From: Alphaproteobacteria bacterium
Lineage (GTDB): Bacteria > Pseudomonadota > Alphaproteobacteria > RS24
DNA length: 7,318 nucleotides
Direction: 5' to 3'
Assembly (NCBI GenBank): GCA_022428185.1
Contig: JAKMCZ010000081.1
Span: 1-7,318, forward strand
Shown here: positions 1-5,426 of the stretch, in pieces
How the letters are laid out: every line of letters starts with the position of its first letter
Position numbering within the stretch: the first letter of the stretch is position 1
The notes under the pieces: model-generated
The model's database searches: none
What the model was told of the DNA's origin: nothing
What the model saw: only the letters and a program-made list of their open reading frames with translations
Made by a program: the position numbers and the translations under genes

Positions 1-449
1 CCAATATTCACACCGACAGGACGGCGCATGGGGTGATGTGTGAGACGACCGGCGGCTTTTGCTGCGCGACGTTCAAGCCGTGCCGCAGCGCGCGCCTGAC
101 CGCGATTATTGAACCCCAAACGATTAATGAGCGCGCCGGCCTCGGGCAAACGAAATACGCGCGGCGACGCATTGCCCGATTGCGGCAGCGGCGTCAATGT
201 GCCGATTTCAGCAAAGCCGAAACCGATGCGGTGCACCCCCTCAATCGCCTCTCCATCCTTGTCGAAACCGGCTGCCATGCCGAATGGATTGTCAAAATCG
301 AGCCGTAAAACGCGCTGTGCCAAAATCGCATCATCTGCTTTCGGGCGACCCAATGCGCCCATCACCCGCAATCCGCGCAAGGTGAGACCATGAGCCGTTT
401 CGGGCGGCAAGGTGAATAAAAGCGGGCGCATAATACGATAAAGGCTCAT
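1..449 (-). CDS. pyrD: Dihydroorotate dehydrogenase (quinone), class 2; N-terminal part only
   Basis: This enzyme oxidises dihydroorotate to orotate in de novo UMP synthesis and passes electrons to the membrane quinone pool. Only the first 149 codons are present, and the reading frame is still open at the left edge of the window. The N-terminus (MSLYRIMRPLLFTLPPETAH) is the short amphipathic helical region typical of class 2 enzymes, which attach to the inner membrane. FMN-barrel motifs follow: NPFGMAAGFDKDGEAI near residues 54-69, the EIGTLTPLPQSGN strand and loop at 81-93, PRVFRLP at 96-102, LINRLGFNN at 107-115 and PVGVNI at 144-149. The catalytic serine region lies outside the window. The ATG shares its A with the TAA stop of the DUF952 gene (TAATG), so translation is probably coupled. 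Family assignment is secure. The gene is cut only by the window edge, not visibly broken. Confidence 0.95.
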   Translation of the reverse strand, partial: MSLYRIMRPLLFTLPPETAHGLTLRGLRVMGALGRPKADDAILAQRVLRLDFDNPFGMAAGFDKDGEAIEGVHRIGFGFAEIGTLTPLPQSGNASPRVFRLPEAGALINRLGFNNRGQARAAARLERRAAKAAGRLTHHPMRRPVGVNI

Positions 450-808
450 TACCCAACCCCGTTCAAAAACGCGTCCAGACCATCGCGCGTGCTATTAAGG
501 CTCAAGCGCGCCACCACATGCGCCGCCGTGAAGGGTGCGTAAAGATGGGGAAATAAGTCACCGCCGCGCGCGCTTTCCCAGCGCAACGCTGCTCCACATG
601 CCTCAGTATTGACCGCCAAAATCATCAAATCAGCATGGCCGGCATAGTGCTTGTCCAGCGTATCGGCCAGTTGCACAGCGGTTGAGAAATGCACAAAGCC
701 GTCTTCGGCATCGACCCCATAAGGGGTCAGCACCCCGTCATGCGCCAATTGCGCATCGGCCTCAAGCGTCAATATTTTATAAATGACCCGCTCCATGCTT
801 CGAGCCAT
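449..808 (-). CDS. DUF952 family protein, 119 aa
   Basis: A small soluble protein of the DUF952 family, whose biochemical role is not established. It reads YKIL at residues 10-13, then DGFVHFSTAVQLADT (36-50), an HYAGHADLMILAV segment (54-66) and a WESARGGDLFPHLYAPF segment (77-93). These are the family's usual blocks in the usual order, and the length is normal. From memory, DUF952 has been grouped with the ADP-ribosyltransferase/KptA-like fold, so the conserved His40-Ser42-Thr43 and Glu78 would be the residues to examine; I cannot verify that here. I chose the ATG at 808 because AGGA lies 8 nt upstream at 820-817. A second ATG at 796 (MERVIYKIL) lacks a good ribosome site. The gene starts 10 bp after the lysK stop and ends by sharing one base with the pyrD start, so all three are probably co-transcribed. 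Confidence 0.88.
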   Translation of the reverse strand: MARSMERVIYKILTLEADAQLAHDGVLTPYGVDAEDGFVHFSTAVQLADTLDKHYAGHADLMILAVNTEACGAALRWESARGGDLFPHLYAPFTAAHVVARLSLNSTRDGLDAFLNGVG

Positions 809-818
809 AGCAGGATTC

Positions 819-2393
819 CTAAGCCGACAGCAATTTGCCGTCACGACCGGCCTCAATAAGCGCACAGGTTTTTTGCAAGCCATAAAGCGCGGCGAAAGAG
901 CCAAAACGCGGCCCCTGACTTTGACCGAGCAAAATCTCATATAGTGCCTGAAACCAAGCACGCAAATTGTCTTCAAAATGCACCTTACCGGCGGCATAAA
1001 TTTCGGTCTGAATGGTTTCGCCATCGGCGGTTTCCGGCAGGGCTTGAAGCCGCGCCAGCAAATCGTCAAGAGCGTTTTTTTCCTCGGCAGAAGCGGCGCG
1101 ATAGGTTTTATTCGGCGCAACAAAATCGCGATAATAGGCTAACGCATAATCGGTCAGCCGGTCGAGAAACGGGTGCGTCTCAGCATTTGTGCCGGACGCA
1201 TAAGTATCAATAAAGCCCCACAGCACATCTTTATTCTCGGCATTCGAAGCGCTGACCAGATTGAGCAAAAGCGCAAAACTTACCGGTGATGCGCCGCTTG
1301 GCACAGTGCCATTGTGAATGTGAAAAGCCGGATTGGTGAGCTGCTGCGCGGTTTTCATATCGGCGAATTTGTCGACAAAGCTGATATATTCATCGACCGC
1401 TTTGGGTATCACATCGAAATAAAGCCGCTTCGCTTTGCGCGGGCTTTGGAACATATAAAGCGACAAACTTTCTGGCGGCGCATAGGTCAACCATTCTTCA
1501 ATGGTCAGCCCATTGCCTCGGGATTTAGAAATTTTCTCACCCTTTTCATCGAGGAAAAGCTCATAAGAAAAACCCTCAGGCGGGGTATGACCCAGCGCCT
1601 TTGTAATCCGCGATGACAAGGTCACCGATTCCGACAAATCCTTGCCTGCCATTTCATAATCAACCTCAAGCGCCGCCCAACGCATCGCCCAATCAGCTTT
1701 CCATTGCAGTTTGCACGCCCCGCCCGTCACTTTTGTCTCTATCGTCGCGCCACTATCTGGATGTGTGTAGCGAATAAGACCGCTAGCCACATCGACCGGC
1801 TCAATGGCGACCATCAACACTTTTCCGCTCTCAGGGCAAATCGGCAAAAACGGCGAATAGCTCTGGCGACGTGCCTCGCCTAAAGTCGGTAAGATAATGT
1901 CCTGCACCGCCTGATAGTTTTCCAGCACGGTCAAAAGCGTCGCGTCAAACGCACCGCTTTGATAAGTCTGTGTCGCCGATACAAATTCATAATCAAACCC
2001 GAAACTGTCGAGAAAAGCTTGCAGCCGCGCATTATTATGATGGGCGAAACTGTCATGCTCGCCAAATGGATCGGGCACGGCGGTGAGCGGCTTTTCCAAA
2101 TGCGCCGCCAACATCTCACCATTGGGGATATTGTCGGGCACTTTGCGCAAGCCATCCATATCATCGGAAAAGCAAATCAAGCGGCTGGTCTTTTCAGGGG
2201 CTAAAATATGAAACGCTTGGCGCACCATTGAGGTGCGCGCCACTTCGCCAAAGGTCCCAATATGTGGCAAGCCTGACGGGCCATAGCCGGTCTCAAAAAC
2301 CACCTCATCGCGGCCAAGCCGTTCGGCCCGCGCCACGACTTTGCGGGCTTCGTCGAACACCCAAGCTTTTGATTCAATCGCGGCTTCGCGCAT
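819..2393 (-). CDS. lysK: Lysyl-tRNA synthetase, class I (archaeal type)
   Basis: This enzyme charges tRNA-Lys with lysine in the cytoplasm. It is the class I (Rossmann-fold) form found in archaea and many alphaproteobacteria, unrelated to the class II LysRS of E. coli. The 524-residue protein has the class I signatures: GYGPSGLPHIGTFGEV at 36-51, containing the HIGH-type motif HIGT (44-47), and KISKSRGNGL at 287-296 as the KMSKS loop. Between them are SDDMDGLRKVP (76-86), WKADWAMRWAAL (231-242) and the DYEMAGKDL segment (245-253). The C-terminal anticodon-binding helical region ends with RAWFQALYEILLGQSQGPRFG (roughly 478-498). Length and motifs look complete. The ATG at 2393 is preceded by AAAGGA about 10 nt upstream, and a TTGACA element lies a further 37 nt up. 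It is the first gene of a minus-strand cluster with DUF952 and pyrD. Confidence 0.97.
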   Translation of the reverse strand: MREAAIESKAWVFDEARKVVARAERLGRDEVVFETGYGPSGLPHIGTFGEVARTSMVRQAFHILAPEKTSRLICFSDDMDGLRKVPDNIPNGEMLAAHLEKPLTAVPDPFGEHDSFAHHNNARLQAFLDSFGFDYEFVSATQTYQSGAFDATLLTVLENYQAVQDIILPTLGEARRQSYSPFLPICPESGKVLMVAIEPVDVASGLIRYTHPDSGATIETKVTGGACKLQWKADWAMRWAALEVDYEMAGKDLSESVTLSSRITKALGHTPPEGFSYELFLDEKGEKISKSRGNGLTIEEWLTYAPPESLSLYMFQSPRKAKRLYFDVIPKAVDEYISFVDKFADMKTAQQLTNPAFHIHNGTVPSGASPVSFALLLNLVSASNAENKDVLWGFIDTYASGTNAETHPFLDRLTDYALAYYRDFVAPNKTYRAASAEEKNALDDLLARLQALPETADGETIQTEIYAAGKVHFEDNLRAWFQALYEILLGQSQGPRFGSFAALYGLQKTCALIEAGRDGKLLSA

Positions 2394-2420
2394 GGCTAAA
2401 TTTTCCTTTAAGTCTCGCGG

Positions 2421-2448
2421 AAATTATCAGCCCCCCGCGCAATGTCAA
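2421..2448 (-). promoter_or_regulatory. Candidate promoter of lysK-DUF952-pyrD
   Basis: On the minus strand a perfect TTGACA (2448-2443) is followed by TAATTT (2426-2421) at 16 bp spacing. GATAAT (2428-2423) is a better -10 by sequence but only 14 bp away. A start site near 2414 would give a leader of about 20 nt that includes the lysK ribosome site at 2406-2404. The -35 element is strong, the -10 is ambiguous, and the call rests on pattern only. Confidence 0.5.
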
Positions 2449-2481
2449 ATGGCTTCATGTGAGGTCAAAATTTGAAGTAAC

Positions 2482-2510
2482 TTGCCAAGCGCCCGCTTGA
2501 CCGCCATATA
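2482..2510 (+). promoter_or_regulatory. Candidate promoter of the TerB-like gene, possibly leaderless
   Basis: TTGCCA (2482-2487, five of six matches to the -35 consensus) and an AT-rich CATATA (2505-2510) are 17 bp apart. A start site seven bases past the -10 would fall on the A of the ATG at 2517. The bases just before the ATG (TCAGGC) contain no ribosome site at workable spacing, which fits a leaderless transcript. The -10 is a weak match, so confidence is modest. Confidence 0.35.
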
Positions 2511-2516
2511 TCAGGC

Positions 2517-2945
2517 ATGAGCGAGAAATCAGCCAAAGTTAAAATCTCACCCGCGCAAGCGTCGTTGGCGGCACTTTTTGTGGCGCAAAAACTCGCGGCA
2601 GCAAATGACGCCGATTTGGTCGCCTTTATCGCCGCACAGCCGGCGCTGGCTGAAAATTTAGCCATGCGAGACAATGCAGCCGAATTGGCGCACGACATCA
2701 CCAATGCCGAGCAAGGCTTTGATACATTGCTCGATTTGCTGGCCGACAGCTTCACCCCCGCACAAGCCGATACAACCTATCTATTATTCGCTGATTTCAT
2801 CGCCCGATATGGCCGCGTGTCGCCCGAAGAAATGCGATTTTTGGAACGGCTGGGCGCAGCATTGAAAATCGACCGCTTGACCCGCGCCGCATTTGACCGC
2901 GCCGCCCAAGCACGCGCCGCAGATTTAAGTGACGCCAATGACTGA
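2517..2945 (+). CDS. TerB-like helical protein, 142 aa
   Basis: A small, acidic, probably all-helical cytosolic protein. The C-terminal part (YLLFADFIARYGRVSPEEMR at 88-107, then FLERLGAALKIDRLTRAAF to about residue 126) looks like the TerB-like domain found in tellurite-resistance and related proteins: an aromatic/aspartate helix, a short turn with an acidic pair, then a leucine-rich helix and a basic helix. The N-terminal half is Ala/Leu/Asp-rich and I do not recognise it. No signal peptide, membrane segment or cysteine is visible. A tellurite role should not be inferred from the fold alone; TerB-like domains occur in many stress and membrane-associated systems. The only nearby ATG start has almost no ribosome site. 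Its last 8 bases overlap the start of the desaturase gene, which suggests the two proteins are made together. Confidence 0.7.
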   Translation: MSEKSAKVKISPAQASLAALFVAQKLAAANDADLVAFIAAQPALAENLAMRDNAAELAHDITNAEQGFDTLLDLLADSFTPAQADTTYLLFADFIARYGRVSPEEMRFLERLGAALKIDRLTRAAFDRAAQARAADLSDAND

Positions 2946-3726
2946 GTTCAGCCAGTTTTTGACCACGCATGAAGCCGCCTTGCGCGGTGGGGTCATGTTC
3001 TCCCTGCTAATATTGTTTTTCGTGTTGGAGCGCGCTTTGCCGCGCCGCACCCAAACCGTTAGCGCGGCGCATGCGAGCGGCAATCTGCTTATCGGTCTCA
3101 TCAATGGGGTGTTATTGCGGCTTATTGTGCCGGGCGGGCTGGCCGCTTTGGCGTTTTACAATCAATCTGGCGGCGTTTTAGGCCTGCTGGCTTTGCCCGA
3201 CTGGCTGACATTTTTGCTGGCGCTCATTTTGCTGGATTTGGTGCTTTATTGGCATCATCGCCTGTTCCATGAAATTACTTTTCTATGGCGCTTTCACGGC
3301 GCGCATCACAGTGACCGAAATCTCAATGTGACATCAGGTCTGCGCTTTCACCCGGGCGAAGCGCTTATCAGCCTGAGCATTAAAGCGGGGGCGGTTTTGC
3401 TTATTGGCGCGCCGGCCGTGGCGGTTATTTTCTTCGAAATTTTGCTCAATGGCGCATCGCTATTCAATCATGCCAATTGGCGGCTCGGCAAAATAGACAA
3501 AGCTTTGCAGACGTTGATTGTAACCCCCGACATGCATCGGCTGCACCATTCGCGCGCGCCTGATGAAAGCCGCATGAATTATGGATTCTTTTTATCTTTT
3601 TGGGATCGCTTATTCGGCAGCTATAAAGCCGAACCTGAGCGCACGCATGAGCATATCGAACTGGGTCTGCACGGAGCCGAAAATGATAGTTTCCTCGCCG
3701 CGCTAAGACACCCGTTCACGCGATAA
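2938..3726 (+). CDS. Fatty acid hydroxylase / sterol desaturase family membrane protein
   Basis: An integral membrane di-iron oxygenase of the fatty acid hydroxylase superfamily, which uses O2 to hydroxylate or desaturate lipids. The 262-residue protein has hydrophobic segments at about 17-31, 48-75, 83-105 and 146-171. It carries the histidine clusters that hold the two irons: HRLFH (107-111), HGAHH (120-124), RFHP (His138) and MHRLHH (199-204), with His178 in FNHANW. That set is complete, so it should be catalytically competent. The substrate cannot be read from the sequence; candidates are a fatty acid, a hopanoid or sterol-like lipid, or a carotenoid. I chose the ATG at 2938, which overlaps the TerB-like gene by 8 bp. 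A GTG at 2929 in the same frame would add three residues. No strong ribosome site is visible, so it probably depends on translation of the upstream gene. Confidence 0.9.
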   Translation: MTEFSQFLTTHEAALRGGVMFSLLILFFVLERALPRRTQTVSAAHASGNLLIGLINGVLLRLIVPGGLAALAFYNQSGGVLGLLALPDWLTFLLALILLDLVLYWHHRLFHEITFLWRFHGAHHSDRNLNVTSGLRFHPGEALISLSIKAGAVLLIGAPAVAVIFFEILLNGASLFNHANWRLGKIDKALQTLIVTPDMHRLHHSRAPDESRMNYGFFLSFWDRLFGSYKAEPERTHEHIELGLHGAENDSFLAALRHPFTR

Positions 3727-4010
3727 ATGTGGACAAACCGCCTGATTAGCCTTACTGCGCAAGTTTAAATTACGCACTCAACCTTTGCGCGCTGGCTTTG
3801 GCCTCTCGCGCTTGAACAATAAAATCATGAACGAGCCGGGGGAGGATTATGGAGACGGTTTGAGCGACGTGCCTTCCGGCGCGGCGCTTCGCCTGTCCGC
3901 ACATGCGGCTCTTGCCCATCTCTCACTTCTCTTTCCAATACCTTCAACCCAAAGCCGACCGCGTGCGCCGCAAGACACGGATAGGCGTAAAGATGCGCCT
4001 AATGGCACAT
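3727..4010. other. Gap between convergent genes; no convincing gene
   Basis: About 285 bp between the desaturase stop and the dcd stop. A plus-strand frame is open from a TTG at 3785 to 4024, with an ATG at 3827. It has no ribosome site, an unconvincing composition, resembles nothing I know and runs into the 3' end of dcd. The stretch holds several self-complementary segments: 3756-3776, 3833-3838 with 3906-3911, 3883-3893, 3897-3908 and the dcd terminator at 3992-4011. A pyrimidine-rich tract on the plus strand runs at about 3909-3937. I recognise no tRNA, SRP RNA, 6S RNA or tmRNA here. Confidence 0.6.
3756..3776 (+). terminator. Weak imperfect hairpin downstream of the desaturase gene
   Basis: An imperfect palindrome with TGCG/CGCA at its ends and AT-rich inner pairs interrupted by two mismatches, 29 nt past the desaturase stop. 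It is followed by a pyrimidine-rich stretch ending in TTT (3784-3786) rather than a proper T run. It may help end the TerB-like/desaturase transcript, but the stem is weak. Confidence 0.2.
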
Positions 4011-4011
4011 C
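3989..4011 (-). terminator. Candidate intrinsic terminator of dcd
   Basis: On the minus strand an 8-bp stem (GATGTGCC at 4011-4004 with GGCGCATC at 3999-3992, one G-U pair) closes an ATTA loop and is followed by TTT (3991-3989). The stem starts on the last base of the dcd stop codon. The wobble pair forms only in minus-strand RNA; the plus strand would have an A-C mismatch, so the structure is oriented to serve dcd. The short T run makes it a modest terminator. Confidence 0.5.
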
Positions 4012-5192
4012 TAATCCTGTTTGAAATGTTTTGATAATTTCAGGCCTTGCGCCTGATAATTTGAACTAAGCCCGGCCCCATAAAGCGTTTGCGGCACATC
4101 GGTCAGGCGCTCATAGACCAACCGTCCGATAATTTGCCCATGCTCCAAAATAAACGGCACTTCGCGCGAGCGCACTTCTAATACGGCACGCGCGCCACCA
4201 CTGCCATCTGTGCCTTTGCCGCCCGCTTCAGCAGCACCGAAACCGGGGTCAAAAAAGCCCGCATAATGCACCCGAAATTCACCGACCAGCGGGTTGAAGG
4301 GCACCATTTCAGCCGCATGGGTGGCGGGTATGGTCACCGCCTCGCGCGAGGCGAGAATGTAAAACTCGTCCGGATCCAAAATAATCTCGTCGGCTGCATC
4401 GCGATATATCGGCTCCCAATATTGTCTGACCGCCAACTGGCCCGGCTTATCGACATCAATCAGACCGGCATGGCGTTTGCCGCGCCAACCGACAAGGCCG
4501 GTTTTCGTATCGCCCAAAAGGTCAATCGATACGCCAAGCCCGCCATCAATATTGGCCTCGCCATTAACCAGCCCGATATCATCATGCAGACGTTTGAGTT
4601 CGGCATCATTATGCGCCGGCGCGCCGCGCCTAAACCGCAATTGCGACAGACGCGAGCCTTCGCGCACCAAAATCGGAAATGTGCGCGGTGACACTTCGAG
4701 ATATAAATGGCCCTTATAGCCCGCCGCCACTTTGTCGAACTCAGTGCCGAAATCAGTAATCAGACGGGTAAACACATCGATGCGACCGGTCGAACTTTTT
4801 GGATTGGCAAAACCGGCCGTGCGCTCGGGCAGGTTGACCGCTTCCATCAGCGGCACCAAATAAACACAGCCGGTTTCCAGCACTGCACCCTGCGATAGGT
4901 CGATTTTATGATAGGCGTGCGCGCTCAGCTTTTCGGTAACGCTGCCTTTAGCGCCGGGCAAAAAGCTGGCGCGGATGCGATAAGCCACATTGCCGAGGCG
5001 CAAATCGAGACTGGCGGGCTGTATCTGGTCGTCCTGCACACCGCCCGATGCCCAGATTTGCTTTTCGCGCACCATATTTTCGATGCCGTGCGCGGGTAAA
5101 ATACCGACCGCATGGGTTTGACCCTTGGTCATGACCGGCTCTTGGCGCGTCTCATCGGGAAATAGCGGCTCGGTTTCGGCAGCATCAGTCAC
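4011..5192 (-). CDS. dcd: dCTP deaminase, long two-domain alphaproteobacterial form
   Basis: Converts dCTP to dUTP, which dUTPase then turns into the dTMP precursor dUMP. About twice the length of E. coli Dcd, it contains two dUTPase-like beta domains. Numbered from the GTG start (393 aa), domain 1 has QPASLDLRLG (59-68), ANPKSSTGRIDVFTRL (129-144) and YLEVSPRTFPILVREGSRLS (164-183). The Ser-Ser-x-Gly-Arg run and Glu166 correspond to the catalytic Ser/Arg and Glu of Dcd. Domain 2 has FYILASREAVTIP (277-289), FFDPGFG (313-319) and VLEVRSREVPFILEHGQIIG (337-356), but FNPLVGEFRVH (299-309) stands where a Ser/Arg pair would be expected. I chose the GTG at 5192 because AAAGG lies 8 nt upstream and the extension reads as plausible coding sequence. 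The in-frame ATG at 5132 (373 aa) fits the usual family N-terminus better, so the start is uncertain. The gene is divergent from metZ. Confidence 0.93.
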   Translation of the reverse strand: MTDAAETEPLFPDETRQEPVMTKGQTHAVGILPAHGIENMVREKQIWASGGVQDDQIQPASLDLRLGNVAYRIRASFLPGAKGSVTEKLSAHAYHKIDLSQGAVLETGCVYLVPLMEAVNLPERTAGFANPKSSTGRIDVFTRLITDFGTEFDKVAAGYKGHLYLEVSPRTFPILVREGSRLSQLRFRRGAPAHNDAELKRLHDDIGLVNGEANIDGGLGVSIDLLGDTKTGLVGWRGKRHAGLIDVDKPGQLAVRQYWEPIYRDAADEIILDPDEFYILASREAVTIPATHAAEMVPFNPLVGEFRVHYAGFFDPGFGAAEAGGKGTDGSGGARAVLEVRSREVPFILEHGQIIGRLVYERLTDVPQTLYGAGLSSNYQAQGLKLSKHFKQD

Positions 5193-5265
5193 TTCTGAAA
5201 CCTTTCGCGAATTTGGCGATTCTCTTTCATAGAAACGCAGTCTACGCGCAAAACCGCATCTTGTC

Positions 5266-5294
5266 TTGACGCGAAGACGGTTTTTCGACATGTT
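5266..5294 (+). promoter_or_regulatory. Candidate promoter of the riboswitch-metZ transcript
   Basis: TTGACG (5266-5271) and CATGTT (5289-5294) are 17 bp apart. The first is close to the alphaproteobacterial -35 (TTGAC). A start site about 7 nt downstream would fall at roughly 5301, directly in front of the SAM-II aptamer, which is where the RNA must begin for the switch to work. A 7-bp inverted repeat, AAAACCG (5250-5256) and CGGTTTT (5278-5284), brackets the -35, with GTCTT/AAGAC nested inside. It could be a protein operator, but I recognise no regulator. Confidence 0.55.
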
Positions 5295-5300
5295 CTTTTC

Positions 5301-5355
5301 GATCGTGGTGATTTGAGCCGGCTGGCTTGCGGCCACGTTAAATAAACAGCTAAAA
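5301..5355 (+). ncRNA. SAM-II riboswitch aptamer (SAM_alpha) in the metZ leader
   Basis: The leader matches the SAM-II class known upstream of methionine genes in alphaproteobacteria. Stem P1 is CGTGG (5304-5308) with CCACG (5333-5337). Just after its 5' strand comes the conserved TGATTT (5309-5314). After P1 comes TTAAATAAA (5338-5346), then CAGCTAAAA (5347-5355). The pseudoknot forms between GGCTG in the P1 loop (5320-5324) and CAGCT (5347-5351), with U/A-rich strands positioned for the base-triple core. Binding of S-adenosylmethionine should stabilise the pseudoknot and reduce metZ expression. The aptamer starts about where the predicted promoter would begin transcription and leads straight into an intrinsic terminator. 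Boundaries are good to a few bases. Confidence 0.93.
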
Positions 5356-5367
5356 TCGCCGGGGGAC

Positions 5368-5392
5368 CCGGCCTTATGGTCGGATTTTTTTT
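5368..5392 (+). terminator. Intrinsic terminator, expression platform of the SAM-II riboswitch
   Basis: CCGGCC (5368-5373) pairs with GGTCGG (5378-5383) across a TTAT loop, giving a 6-bp stem with one G-U pair. An A and eight consecutive T residues (5385-5392) follow directly. This is a textbook rho-independent terminator, 34 nt before the metZ ATG and 13 nt after the aptamer. A competing hairpin, CCGGG (5359-5363) with CCCGG (5367-5371), uses the same 5' strand and cannot coexist with it. SAM control therefore most likely works by premature termination. Confidence 0.85.
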
Positions 5393-5426
5393 GACTCGGC
5401 CTCAAATGATGCGGCAGGAGATAACA

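Noticed and set aside
33..393. Several plus-strand frames across the left edge
   Set aside because: All lie opposite pyrD, whose conserved motifs on the minus strand explain the coding signal.
809..1123. Upstream extension of the DUF952 frame into lysK
   Set aside because: The extension is an out-of-frame reading of lysK rich in Arg, Lys, Pro and Cys. The DUF952 domain and its ribosome site support a start at 808.
3849..3863. Mini-frame ATG GAG ACG GTT TGA after a GGGGGAGG run
   Set aside because: Only four codons with a 3-nt spacer and no downstream gene for it to control, so it is more likely chance.
3827..3937. Group II intron-like remnant (GAGCCG/CGGTT-type hairpin)
   Set aside because: The resemblance is limited to one short stem, with no domain V and no reverse transcriptase sequence nearby.
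3785..4024. Plus-strand 79-codon frame from a TTG, or 65 codons from the ATG at 3827
   Set aside because: No ribosome site before either start, proline/arginine/serine-rich composition without a recognisable motif, and overlap with the 3' end of dcd and its terminator.
4266..4691. 141-codon plus-strand frame opposite dcd
   Set aside because: Antisense shadow of conserved dcd sequence, with no recognisable domain.
5376..5426. Upstream in-frame ATGs for metZ at 5376, 5406 and 5409
   Set aside because: The first lies inside the terminator stem-loop, none has a ribosome site, and the ATG at 5427 has AGGAG at ideal spacing and gives the normal family N-terminus.
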